From positions 1 to 64,000 of the forward strand of contig JACKAT010000004.1 in the NCBI GenBank assembly GCA_020634935.1: a stretch of 64,000 bases of DNA, written 5' to 3'. Made by a program: the position numbers and the translations under genes. The stretch comes from Anaerolineales bacterium (GTDB lineage: Bacteria; Chloroflexota; Anaerolineae; 4572-78; J111). This document shows, in pieces, positions 40,425-48,959 of this stretch; within the stretch, counting starts at the first letter, position 1; each line of letters starts with the position of its first letter. The notes under the pieces were generated by a model. The model was given only the letters and a program-made list of their open reading frames with translations, ran no database searches and was not told the origin of the DNA.

Positions 40425-41507
40425 TTACTCAAGCGTGGGGATCAACTCCCCTACAAACGCCTCATCAAGGCTGGCGATAAACTGGGCCATGAGCCGCCCG
40501 GTGCGCTCGATATCTTTGGGATGAACTACCTCGACCGGGGAGTGCATATAGCGGCTGGGAATCGAGATCAGGATGGTCGGTACGCCTTCCCGGCTGATCT
40601 CAACGGCGAAGGCATCGGTGCCGGCGCCGCTGGGCAGGATTTCACTTTGGTATTTCATTTCCAGATCATTGCAGATTTTAACCAGACGCCGGCGGATAAC
40701 CGGATGGTTGCTCGGCCCCAGAGAAATCACCGGCCCTTTGTTCAGTTCGACCTCAATCTCGTCCACGTCGGCAAAGGTCACGTCGATCACTATCGCCGCG
40801 TCGGGCTGAATAGTGTAAGCCTGAGTGGTGGCGCCGACAAAGCTACCCCACTCCTCATCGGCCGTCGCTACGGCGTAAACATCCCATTGGTGCTCCATTT
40901 TTTGCAAATGCTGCAAACAGACCACCATCGCGGCTACCGAGGCGCGGTTATCCATCGCCTTGGCCGAAATCAGCCCACTGAGCAGTTCGGTCGGTGTTCG
41001 GCTGAAGGAGATGATATCGCCAATTCGAACCAGCTGGGTCACGGTTTCAGGGGGCAGGCCCAGATCGATATGCATCTGCTCCAGATCAACCTCATTATTG
41101 GCCTGACCGGCAGCCAGAAAGTGGGGAGGGATGGAGCCAATAATACCGGGTAAATCACGCCGGCCGTGAACCACTACCTCCTGGCCCATCAGCACCCGTT
41201 CGTCAAGCCCACCGATTTCCGTAAAACGGATAAAGCCCTTATCAAGCTGGGTGACCACCGCGCCGATCTCATCCAGATGCGCGGCCAGCATGATTTTTCG
41301 ACGGGGTTGATCAGCCGCAGGTGATTGGCGGCCGGCCTTGAAGCCGATGACACTGCCCATCCGGTCCTGGTCCACCCGATCAACGTATGGCTCAAGTTCG
41401 TCCGTCACCACCGAGTGGACCGAAGTCGGGCCATCGTAGCCGGTTACGCCGACAGCCAGTGAGAGTCGCTTCAGCATTTCGAGTGTTGGGTTTTTCGTTT
41501 CGCCCAT
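40425..41507 (-). CDS. M42-family metallo-aminopeptidase
   Basis: A 360-residue cobalt- or zinc-dependent peptidase of family M42 (glutamyl aminopeptidase/TET/FrvX-like, also endoglucanase M-like), usually a large cytosolic dodecamer trimming peptides. The metal and catalytic residues are visible in order: AHLDEIG (H, D), AKAMDNR (bridging D), TADEEWGS (EE), VIDVTFAD (D) and RYMHSPVEV (H). The start ATG is at 41507. The stop codon lies directly against a family E repeat, so the original 3' untranslated region may have been replaced by the insertion. Confidence 0.93.
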   Translation of the reverse strand: MGETKNPTLEMLKRLSLAVGVTGYDGPTSVHSVVTDELEPYVDRVDQDRMGSVIGFKAGRQSPAADQPRRKIMLAAHLDEIGAVVTQLDKGFIRFTEIGGLDERVLMGQEVVVHGRRDLPGIIGSIPPHFLAAGQANNEVDLEQMHIDLGLPPETVTQLVRIGDIISFSRTPTELLSGLISAKAMDNRASVAAMVVCLQHLQKMEHQWDVYAVATADEEWGSFVGATTQAYTIQPDAAIVIDVTFADVDEIEVELNKGPVISLGPSNHPVIRRRLVKICNDLEMKYQSEILPSGAGTDAFAVEISREGVPTILISIPSRYMHSPVEVVHPKDIERTGRLMAQFIASLDEAFVGELIPTLE

Positions 41508-41597
41508 GTTTACCCCAGGCCAGTCATGAAATCGAAAAAGCTATCCGATTATAGACGCGGGGGAGGGTCGTGTCAAAAGTTTCAGCGGAAGGGGAAG

Positions 41598-43577
41598 TTA
41601 AGCGGTTAGGGCTTCCTGGCTGACGGCAGGGAGACTCAGTTCATTACCGGTAGCCAGGGGCAAAACAAAGATAAAGGTACTGCCTTGGTTAGGAGTACTT
41701 TCCGCCCAGATATAGCCTTTATAGCGTTCCAGAATGGCTTTTGAAATGGCTAAGCCCAAACCGGCCCCTTTTTGTTCCGGCTGGCTGGCCTCTTCGGTGC
41801 GGAAAAATTTATCAAAGATCAGCGGCAAATTGGCCGGTGGGATGCCGATGCCGTCGTCTTCTAACTTAAAGACCACTTGTTTATCCTCAACCTGGACTAG
41901 AGCGGAAATATGCCCCTCCTCCGGGGTAAATTTCAGCGCGTTGTCGATCAGATTGTTGATGGCTTGCTGCAAGCGCCGGGAGTTGCCGATCACCGGTGCG
42001 GGTTGATCAGCCTGGTGATAGATCAGCTGCTGGCACTTTTGACCGGCGCGAGCCTGGTATTGAGCCACAGCCTGCTCCACCAATCGGCTCAAATCGACGA
42101 CCGAGACGGCGGCATCGGCGCCCATTTCGATGGTGTTCAGATCAAGCAGGTTATCCACCAGGCGCGTAACCTGGTCCAGGCCATTGGTTATGCGTTCGAC
42201 AAACAGCTTTTGTTTATCATCAAGGTTGCTATGGGCGCTGAGCATCTCGGCATAGGCTTTGATCGAGTTGAGGGGGGCTTGCAAATCGCCGGCGATGGTC
42301 GAGACAAAATCCGATTTCATCTGGCTGAGGTCTTTGAGATGGGTCACGTCTTGCATGATAATGGCCCGCCCGACTTTGGGGATAGCGGTTAAGGTGGCGT
42401 AAAAGGTGCGACCGTCGGCCAGCGGCAGTTCGCTTTTGTGGCTGCTGCCCGGATTGAGCTTGGTCGAAATAAAGTCGGTCCAGGTGGGATTTTGAATCAA
42501 ATCGGTGATGGATTGGTTTTCGATCAGCCCACCCTCTAAGCCCAGTTGTTTGCCAAAGGCGTGATTAGCCACTAGAACGTGATCGTCGTCACTATTGATC
42601 ACCACAACCGGTTCGGTAATCTCTCGAAGGACAGTGGCCAACTTATTTCGCTCGTTGTTAACCTCATTAAAAAGCTGAGCATTCTCCATAGAAATAGCCG
42701 CAAAATCGGCCAGGGTGGAGAGTAAGCGCAGATCGTGGTTGGTGAAGGTCCGGCTTTGGTGACGATTGTTGACCCCCAAAACGCCGCCAACCTGGCCGCG
42801 CGTTTTTAACGGGACATAGAGCAGCGAGCGGACGGAATACAAATTGGTAATCGCCGTCATTTTGCTGCCCGGTAAAATAAGGGGATCGCCGCTTAAAACC
42901 ACGCTGCCGGGGAGGCTTTTGTTGATATCCACTCGAAACGAGCGGACCACCCGCTCATCAATGCCTCTGGCCGCAGCCATCGTTAGCGACTCGCCGCCGG
43001 AGTCAACTAACAGGAGTGAGCCTTCTTCGGCATCGGTCAAATAAATGGCGGCTTCTACCAGCCGGGAGAGGAGTTTCTTCTGATCCAGCAGCGAAGTAAC
43101 GGATTTACCAATCCCAAAGATGGTGTTTAATTCTTTAAGGCGTTTTTCTAAAGCGTGGTTACTTTTGAGCAAACGGTCCGTCAACTGGTCTCGCTCTTGG
43201 CGCAGACGCGCTTCGGCCAGGGCTCGCTCAATCGAGGCCAACATCTCAGTTACTGTAAACGGCTTTAACAGATAATCTTTGATCCCCATCCGAAAAGCCT
43301 GCACCGCCAACGTTTCAGACCCATGAAAGGTCATAACAATAACCGGAATTTTGAGGTTATGCTCGTTGAGCACGCTAAGCACTTCCATACCGCTCATCTT
43401 GGCCATACTCATATCAAGCAGGATCAAATCCGGTCGCTGTTCGATGGCCATCTTCAAGCCGGTTTGACCGTCTCGGGCCACCAATACTTGATAATTGTTC
43501 GGTTTCAGTACGTAATCCGTGACAAAATTGATGGTTTGCAGCGCATCATCAATAATCAATACTAGTTCATTGGCCAT
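41598..43577 (-). CDS. Hybrid REC-GAF-PAS-kinase lacking the phospho-histidine
   Basis: A 659-residue cytosolic signalling protein. Residues 1-~125 are a receiver domain (phospho-acceptor D55 in LILLDMSM; VMTFHG and LKPF also conserved). A coiled coil is followed by a GAF domain (~150-300), a PAS domain (~310-410), a dimerisation/phosphotransfer helix (~418-485) and a HATPase domain with N-box NLIDNALKFTPEEG, G1 DDGIGIPP and G2 GAGLGLAISKAI. The H-box reads FVSTIAGDLQAPL where FVSTVSHELRTPL is expected, so the histidine is G430. It cannot autophosphorylate in the normal way; it may sense, bind ATP and act as a scaffold, or dephosphorylate a partner. No partner regulator gene is adjacent. Confidence 0.9.
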   Translation of the reverse strand: MANELVLIIDDALQTINFVTDYVLKPNNYQVLVARDGQTGLKMAIEQRPDLILLDMSMAKMSGMEVLSVLNEHNLKIPVIVMTFHGSETLAVQAFRMGIKDYLLKPFTVTEMLASIERALAEARLRQERDQLTDRLLKSNHALEKRLKELNTIFGIGKSVTSLLDQKKLLSRLVEAAIYLTDAEEGSLLLVDSGGESLTMAAARGIDERVVRSFRVDINKSLPGSVVLSGDPLILPGSKMTAITNLYSVRSLLYVPLKTRGQVGGVLGVNNRHQSRTFTNHDLRLLSTLADFAAISMENAQLFNEVNNERNKLATVLREITEPVVVINSDDDHVLVANHAFGKQLGLEGGLIENQSITDLIQNPTWTDFISTKLNPGSSHKSELPLADGRTFYATLTAIPKVGRAIIMQDVTHLKDLSQMKSDFVSTIAGDLQAPLNSIKAYAEMLSAHSNLDDKQKLFVERITNGLDQVTRLVDNLLDLNTIEMGADAAVSVVDLSRLVEQAVAQYQARAGQKCQQLIYHQADQPAPVIGNSRRLQQAINNLIDNALKFTPEEGHISALVQVEDKQVVFKLEDDGIGIPPANLPLIFDKFFRTEEASQPEQKGAGLGLAISKAILERYKGYIWAESTPNQGSTFIFVLPLATGNELSLPAVSQEALTA

Positions 43578-43900
43578 ACAACTCTCCTCTTGTGATGTCC
43601 GAGCGGTATTTAAACGTTAAGGATCAACTGTAGGTAAGGATGAATAGAAAAAAGTTTAGCACAGGCAGGGTAGAGAATAAATAGGAATTTAGTAGGTTGG
43701 CCCTAGAATATAATCACCTCGGTGGCCGTCGCTTGAATTTTAGGTAAAAAGTGGCTGTTAGCTAAATAGCGGCGAATATTCAAGAAAGCCGCCTTGAGCT
43801 ATAATCAATGGACGACAACGCGCCCCTTGGAACTGGACCCGTCCGAAAGGTGTATATCTACACGGAGACTCAAACTTTAATCTTTAGGTGAAAGCGAACT
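43578..43900. other. Divergent intergenic region
   Basis: This region separates the minus-strand hybrid kinase from the plus-strand glycosyltransferase, so it should hold promoters for both. TATAAT occurs on the + strand at 43709-43714 and 43800-43805, but neither has a good -35 box at the usual distance. No repeat was noticed. Confidence 0.5.
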
Positions 43901-44848
43901 GTGACTGAAATTTTTTGTTCAATTGTTGCCCCTTGCTGGAATGAAGAAGAGACGCTACCTGAACTCTATCGACGCATTGCCGAAGTCATGGAGCAGCTAC
44001 AAGAATGTTGGGAACTGGTGCTGATTAACGACGGCAGCACCGACAATACCACCCAGGTGATGCGGCAGTTACACGAAAATGACCCGCGGATTCACTATGT
44101 GGAGTTCGCTCGCAACTTTGGGCATCAGATTGCCGTAACCGCTGGCATGGACTTTGCCCAAGGTCAGGTGGTGATTTTAATCGACGCCGATCTTCAAGAC
44201 CCGCCGGAACTTATCCTGCGTATGATCGACAAGTGGCGAGAGGGCTACCATGTTGTCTATGCAGTTCGCAGCGAACGAAAAGGCGAATCCTGGTTTAAAC
44301 TTTTTACGGCTCAGCTTTTTTATCGGCTAATCTACCGTATTACCGATGTCAACATTCCATTGGATACCGGCGATTTTCGGCTGATGGATCGCCAGGTAGT
44401 TGATCAAATGAAAGCCATGAAAGAGCACCACCGTTTTATTCGAGGGTTGACCAGTTGGGTCGGCTTTAAGCAAACCGGCGTCGAATACGTCCGAGAGGAA
44501 CGATTTGCCGGCGAAACGAAATATCCTCTACGAAAGATGATCAAGCTGGCCATTACCGCCATCACCGGTTTTAGTATTTTTCCGCTGCAACTGGCGACGT
44601 TTATCGGTTTTGCCACTGCCATCATTAGCGCCATCTTCATTATTTTCGTTATCATCGCCCGATTATCGGGCTATCAGACTTTTGAGGGCCAGGCAACCAC
44701 GCTGGTGATGGTTCTGTTTCTGGGCAGTATTCAGCTCATTTCTCTGGGGATTATTGGCGAATATTTAGGGCGCATTTATGATGAGGTGCGGGGTCGGCCG
44801 CTGTATGTAGTCAATAAGGCCGTAGGGTTTGAGTCTCAACCTCATTGA
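43901..44848 (+). CDS. Family 2 glycosyltransferase, DPM1/GtrB-like
   Basis: A 315-residue membrane-anchored glycosyltransferase that likely moves a sugar from a nucleotide donor to undecaprenyl phosphate. The GT2 domain (1-~225) has APCWNEEETLPELYRRI, VLINDGSTDNT, the metal-binding LIDADLQDPPE, and DTGDFRLMDRQV. Two C-terminal helices (~232-256 and ~268-290) and RPLYVVNKAVGF complete the GtrB/DPM1-like plan. Such enzymes supply sugars for cell-surface glycan or protein glycosylation. The start is GTG at 43901 with an AGGTG-like site upstream. No flippase or other glycan gene is adjacent. Confidence 0.93.
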   Translation: MTEIFCSIVAPCWNEEETLPELYRRIAEVMEQLQECWELVLINDGSTDNTTQVMRQLHENDPRIHYVEFARNFGHQIAVTAGMDFAQGQVVILIDADLQDPPELILRMIDKWREGYHVVYAVRSERKGESWFKLFTAQLFYRLIYRITDVNIPLDTGDFRLMDRQVVDQMKAMKEHHRFIRGLTSWVGFKQTGVEYVREERFAGETKYPLRKMIKLAITAITGFSIFPLQLATFIGFATAIISAIFIIFVIIARLSGYQTFEGQATTLVMVLFLGSIQLISLGIIGEYLGRIYDEVRGRPLYVVNKAVGFESQPH

Positions 44849-44984
44849 GACATCTAACGAACCTCTTTTGATCGCCATTTGATGAAATCCTTATCCAGCT
44901 TGTTTGATATTTATCTGGTCTTGAGGTAGATTAACCTGTTGTAAAGTTACAGTTTTAAAGTAGAGCATAATATCGCATTTGAGT

Positions 44985-46724
44985 ATGAAAAAGAAACAAC
45001 ACTATCGATATATCGACCAAGCCAAGAAAATGATCGATCAAGAACAGGGCACGGTCTTAAAAGATTGGGGCGGGAAACTGCCGGTGGCGCTGGTCTGGCC
45101 GAACAGCTACCGGGTTGGCATGAGCAGCCTGGCCTTGCATATTGTTTACCGCCTCTTCAACGATGAGCCGGACGTGGTTTGCGAGCGCGTCTTTTTTGGC
45201 GATCAACAAGCGCCCCATCACGACGAACCGATCCTATCCATCGAATCGCAGCGGCGGCTGGATGAGTTTGCCGTAGTGGCCTTCACTATCTCTTACGAGA
45301 TGGACTATTTCAACGTGGTCCAGATGCTGCGCCGGGCTGGTTTCCCGATTTTGGCCGAAGAGCGCGACGAAAGCTGGCCGCTGCTCATCGCCGGTGGACC
45401 AGCGGTCTACACCAACCCGGAACCGATGGCCGCCATTTTCGACGCGATCGCCATTGGTGAAGCCGAAGGTATTGTCCCGCCATTGGTCGATGCATTGTGG
45501 GAGGTTAGCGATGCGCCGCGCCACGAAGCTTACGAACGGCTGGCCCAAGTCGATGGCCTGTACGTTCCGGCCAGCCACCAAGGCGACCAACCGATTTCCC
45601 GGGTCTGGATCAAAGACATCGAGACCCGCCCGACCGTGACCCAAATCTACACCGATCGGACCGAATTTGGCGACCGGACGCTGGTCGAGATCGCCCGCGG
45701 CTGCGGGCGCGGCTGCCGTTTCTGTATGGCCGGCTACGTCTACCGCCCTATGCGGGAGATGCATCTGGACACCGTGCTGAGTTTGGCCCGTCACGGCCTT
45801 AAACATCGCGACCGTATCGGGCTGGTCAGTGCCGCCGTCAGCGACCACAGTTGGATTGACCAAATCGCCATCGAACTGCGTCGGATGGGTGCGCGGCTAA
45901 CGGCCTCGTCGATGCGCACCGATCCGATCAGTGAACCGCTTATTAAGGGTCTGGCCGAAAGCGGCAACCAAACTCTGACCATCGCACCCGAAGCGGGCAG
46001 CGTACGCATGCGCAAGGTGATCAACAAACCCCAAGCCGATGACCAAATCATGCACGCCGTTGATCTGGCAGCCAAGTACAATTTCCCCCAACTCAAGATG
46101 TACTTCATGGTCGGCCAGCCAACGGAAACCGAAGCGGACGTTGAAGCCATTGCTCAACTGGCTCTGGCCGCCCGCGCCATCTTTCCGCGCAATATGGCCA
46201 TTAACGCGACACCCTATGTCCCTAAAAGCCACACCGCTTTCCAATGGTCGGCCATGATGCCGGTTGAGGTGTTGGAGAACCGGATTAAATACCTGCAAGA
46301 TCGCCTCAACCCTAATGGCGTCACGGTACGGAGCGACAGTCCGGCTTGGGCGACGGTCGAAGGGGTGCTGGCTCGCGGCGATCGGCGTTTGGGACGCGTT
46401 CTGGCCCGTATGCGCAAAATCAACCTGCGCGAGTGGCTGCGCGCTCTCGAAGCCGAAGGACTCAGCCAAGATGAATTTCTGCGTGAGCGGGACGTGACCG
46501 AAAAACTGCCGTGGGACAGCGTCACCACCGGAGTCAGCAAAGCGTTCTTCTCTTGGGACCTACGCCGCGCTCTCCGCGATGATCTGACCGACGCCTGCCC
46601 CCCCGCCGGCTGCCTTAAATGCAACGCCTGCGACGAAGAATGGGCGCTCCGGCCTAATTATGAGGACGTACTGGGGCCAAACATGGGGGCTTACGGCGAT
46701 AATTTTATTCCGCTGCAGGTTTGA
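44985..46724 (+). CDS. B12-binding-type radical SAM protein (TIGR03960-like)
   Basis: A 579-residue protein. The N-terminal ~220 residues resemble the B12-binding-type domain of this radical SAM group (LPVALVWPNSYRVGMSSLAL, LIAGGPAVYTNPEPMA, IGEAEG). The cluster motif CGRGCRFCMAGYVYRP near residue 240 binds the 4Fe-4S cluster, followed by SAM-binding LTIAPEAGSVRMRKVINK and MYFMVGQPTETEADVEA. The C terminus has a second cysteine group, CPPAGCLKCNACDEEW. The protein corresponds to the larger half of a widespread family of unknown reaction (TIGR03960-like). The substrate is not known. ATG at 44985 is preferred to the TTG at 44979. pyrD follows after 22 bases, so the two may be cotranscribed. Confidence 0.85.
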   Translation: MKKKQHYRYIDQAKKMIDQEQGTVLKDWGGKLPVALVWPNSYRVGMSSLALHIVYRLFNDEPDVVCERVFFGDQQAPHHDEPILSIESQRRLDEFAVVAFTISYEMDYFNVVQMLRRAGFPILAEERDESWPLLIAGGPAVYTNPEPMAAIFDAIAIGEAEGIVPPLVDALWEVSDAPRHEAYERLAQVDGLYVPASHQGDQPISRVWIKDIETRPTVTQIYTDRTEFGDRTLVEIARGCGRGCRFCMAGYVYRPMREMHLDTVLSLARHGLKHRDRIGLVSAAVSDHSWIDQIAIELRRMGARLTASSMRTDPISEPLIKGLAESGNQTLTIAPEAGSVRMRKVINKPQADDQIMHAVDLAAKYNFPQLKMYFMVGQPTETEADVEAIAQLALAARAIFPRNMAINATPYVPKSHTAFQWSAMMPVEVLENRIKYLQDRLNPNGVTVRSDSPAWATVEGVLARGDRRLGRVLARMRKINLREWLRALEAEGLSQDEFLRERDVTEKLPWDSVTTGVSKAFFSWDLRRALRDDLTDACPPAGCLKCNACDEEWALRPNYEDVLGPNMGAYGDNFIPLQV

Positions 46725-46746
46725 GCAGACCAGATTGGAAAGATGT

Positions 46747-47682
46747 ATGTCACTTATGCACCCAAAATTAACCTGCCACTTTTTAAACTTTGAACTCAAC
46801 ACACCCTTTGTCCTGGCCTCCGGCATCATCGGTACGAGCGCGTCGCTGATGGCGCGGGCGGCGCACAATGGCGCCGGGATGGTGACAGCCAAAAGCTGTG
46901 GGCCAACACCTCGGGCTGGGCATCCCAACCCGGTTGCGTTTGATTTTGGCAGCGGCTTGCTCAACGCCATCGGCCTGACCAATCCCGGCGCGGAAGATGA
47001 GGTTGGGCTGCTGGCCGAAACCCGGCGGCAGCTTCAGCCGCTCGGCGTGCCGCTGATTGCCAGTATTTTTGGCGGCACCGTAACCGAGTTCGGGGACGTT
47101 GCCCGCATCGTTGCTGCCGCCGAGCCGGATTTAATCGAGGTCAATATCTCCTGCCCCAACGTCGGCGATGAGTTCGGCACACCCTTTGCCGGTGCGATTG
47201 ACAGCGCCGCCGCTGTGACCGACTCGGTGCGCCGGGCCGTTACTTGCCCTATCTCGATTAAACTGGCGCCCAATGTGCCGGATATCGCCCGCATTGCCGC
47301 CGCTGTCGTTGAAGCCGGGGCGGATGCGATTACGGCCATCAACACCATGCCCGGCATGGTCATCGACGCCGCTTCGGGGCAACCGCTGCTGCACAATAAC
47401 GTGGGCGGTATCTCCGGCCCCGCCCTCAAACCGATTGCCTTGCGCTGTGTCTATGAAATCGCCAAAGCCGTTTCGGTACCAATTATTGGTACGGGCGGCG
47501 TTTCCACCGGTCGCGATGCGGCCGAAATGCTTATGGCCGGCGCGACAGTCGTGGGGGTTGGCTCGGCGGTTTATTATCGGGGCGTACCCGCTATGCAGGA
47601 GATCGGGCAGGAGTTGGTTGAGTTTATGGAAAGTTATGGCTATTCTAGTATCGAAGAATTATCGGGCCAGAGTCACAAATAA
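46747..47682 (+). CDS. pyrD: Dihydroorotate dehydrogenase, class 1B catalytic subunit
   Basis: A 311-residue FMN enzyme oxidising dihydroorotate to orotate in pyrimidine synthesis. The class 1B catalytic cysteine lies in VNISCPN; substrate and flavin residues are seen in NAIGLTNPG, SIKLAPNVPD, INTMPGMVID, NNVGGISGPALKPIAL and IIGTGGVSTGRDAAEMLMAGA. Class 1B enzymes pass electrons through PyrK to NAD, and pyrK lies next on the same strand. The frame is open from 46660, but GGAAAG just before the ATG at 46747 fixes the start and the family N terminus. A palindromic repeat separates it from pyrK. Confidence 0.95.
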   Translation: MSLMHPKLTCHFLNFELNTPFVLASGIIGTSASLMARAAHNGAGMVTAKSCGPTPRAGHPNPVAFDFGSGLLNAIGLTNPGAEDEVGLLAETRRQLQPLGVPLIASIFGGTVTEFGDVARIVAAAEPDLIEVNISCPNVGDEFGTPFAGAIDSAAAVTDSVRRAVTCPISIKLAPNVPDIARIAAAVVEAGADAITAINTMPGMVIDAASGQPLLHNNVGGISGPALKPIALRCVYEIAKAVSVPIIGTGGVSTGRDAAEMLMAGATVVGVGSAVYYRGVPAMQEIGQELVEFMESYGYSSIEELSGQSHK

Positions 47683-47689
47683 TACTATC

Positions 47690-47780
47690 TGAACTGTAGG
47701 ACAAATTGCTAATTTGTCCGTCGCTTTAACGACAATAACCAGACAATTTGGCAAATTGTCCTACGAACGGTGTCAGTTCA
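47690..47780. repeat. Double-hairpin repeat in the pyrD-pyrK gap
   Basis: Outer complementary ends TGAACTG/CAGTTCA and GTAGGACAA/TTGTCCTAC enclose two palindromes: GGACAAATTGCTAATTTGTC (47699-47718) and GACAATTTGGCAAATTGTC (47742-47760). The plan, two hairpins inside an outer stem, is the same as in family A, though the sequence differs. Confidence 0.8.
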
Positions 47781-47804
47781 ATTTCATTCTGGAGATATAG
47801 AATT

Positions 47805-48563
47805 TTGCAAATAAGTCATGCCCCCTTACCCAAACCTCTGAAAATTGCAGACATAAAAATAGAGAATGCCTCAACCAAAACCTTTATCTTAGGCGGAAAA
47901 CTCGAGGCCCGACCCGGCCAATTTGTGATGGCCTGGCTGCCGGGTCATGAAGATAAACCCTTCAGCCTGGCCGCGGCCGATCCGATCAAATTGACCATTG
48001 CCGACGTTGGCCCGCTGAGTCACGCCTTACACCAGCTCCAGATTGGCGACTCGATTTGGGTGCGGGGGCCGCTGGGCCAAGGGTATACGCTGCCGGTAAA
48101 TTCTAAAGACAAGCCGCACGCCCTGCTCATTGGCGGCGGGTATGGCGTCGCGCCGCTGCTATTTTTGGCCCAACAGGCGCTGGCGTTGGATTATCAGGTG
48201 TCGATGATTATCGGTGCTAAAAAGGCCGCCGACCTGCTGCTGGTCAACGATTTCAAAACCATCGGCGCGGCGCTGTGGCTAACCACCGAGGAGGGATCAA
48301 CCGGGATCCACGGCCTGGTAACCGATGCCATCCCGGCGGTTCTGGCCGAGGCGACGATCAGGCCCACGCTGGTTTGTACGTGCGGGCCAACCGGAATGCT
48401 GCGGGCAGTGGCGGCGGTATGTACCGCAGAGGCAATCCCGGTGCAGGTCGCCTGGGAGGCCCACATGCGCTGCGGCATCGGCTTGTGCGGCAGTTGTGAG
48501 GTTGGTGAGGGCTGGCTCACCTGCCTGGATGGGCCGGTCTTTCCGTTTGATCCGGCGTACTAA
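47805..48563 (+). CDS. pyrK: Dihydroorotate dehydrogenase electron-transfer subunit
   Basis: A 252-residue flavin/iron-sulfur protein that carries electrons from PyrD to NAD+. It has the FAD-binding GQFVMAWLPG and KPFSLA, the NAD-binding ALLIGGGYGVAPLLFLAQQA, CTCGPTGMLRAV, and the 2Fe-2S cysteines CGIGLCGSCEVGEGWLTC. The frame is open from 47748, inside the preceding repeat. TCTGGAGATATAG before the TTG at 47805 marks the real start. It forms an operon with pyrD, and possibly the radical SAM gene. Confidence 0.95.
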   Translation: MQISHAPLPKPLKIADIKIENASTKTFILGGKLEARPGQFVMAWLPGHEDKPFSLAAADPIKLTIADVGPLSHALHQLQIGDSIWVRGPLGQGYTLPVNSKDKPHALLIGGGYGVAPLLFLAQQALALDYQVSMIIGAKKAADLLLVNDFKTIGAALWLTTEEGSTGIHGLVTDAIPAVLAEATIRPTLVCTCGPTGMLRAVAAVCTAEAIPVQVAWEAHMRCGIGLCGSCEVGEGWLTCLDGPVFPFDPAY

Positions 48564-48959
48564 AAATTGAAAAAATAAATAATACCCCCTTTGATCGAGG
48601 CGTAATTGATAAATAGTAACTGATTATTCAAGTACTCATTACCATTTACCAATTACCCATCATTCCGTCTCCTTCGGAGATTCATTGGCTTACCCAAAAA
48701 GCCCTCTTTGAACAAGCAAAACACCTTATTTCCTCACTATTACACATCATTTATGTTAGCTTTACCCATCCTTTACAGCAACAACACACGCGTTATGCTA
48801 TGCTGAGGCGTGTACGCTATGGTGTTTACCAGGCTGTACGGCGTCTGTGCATTGCCATCAAGGCTTTTAACCTCATCGATCTAGAATCAACTTCAACGCA
48901 GGGCGAAGCCCGCTATGGACGTAAATTGCACTATTCTAAGACAACATCGAGGTATCCAT
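48564..48959. other. Gap upstream of the ELWxxDG protein gene
   Basis: No gene is supported; frames at 48800-49138 overlap the real gene. At 48604-48655 an inverted repeat is built from TAATTGATAAATAGTAAC and TTACCATTTACCAATTA words. The rest is plain AT-rich sequence that should hold the promoter of the large secreted protein. Confidence 0.55.

Noticed and set aside
47748..47804. Extended N terminus of PyrK
   Set aside because: The extra residues come from the repeat; a strong ribosome binding site marks the TTG at 47805.
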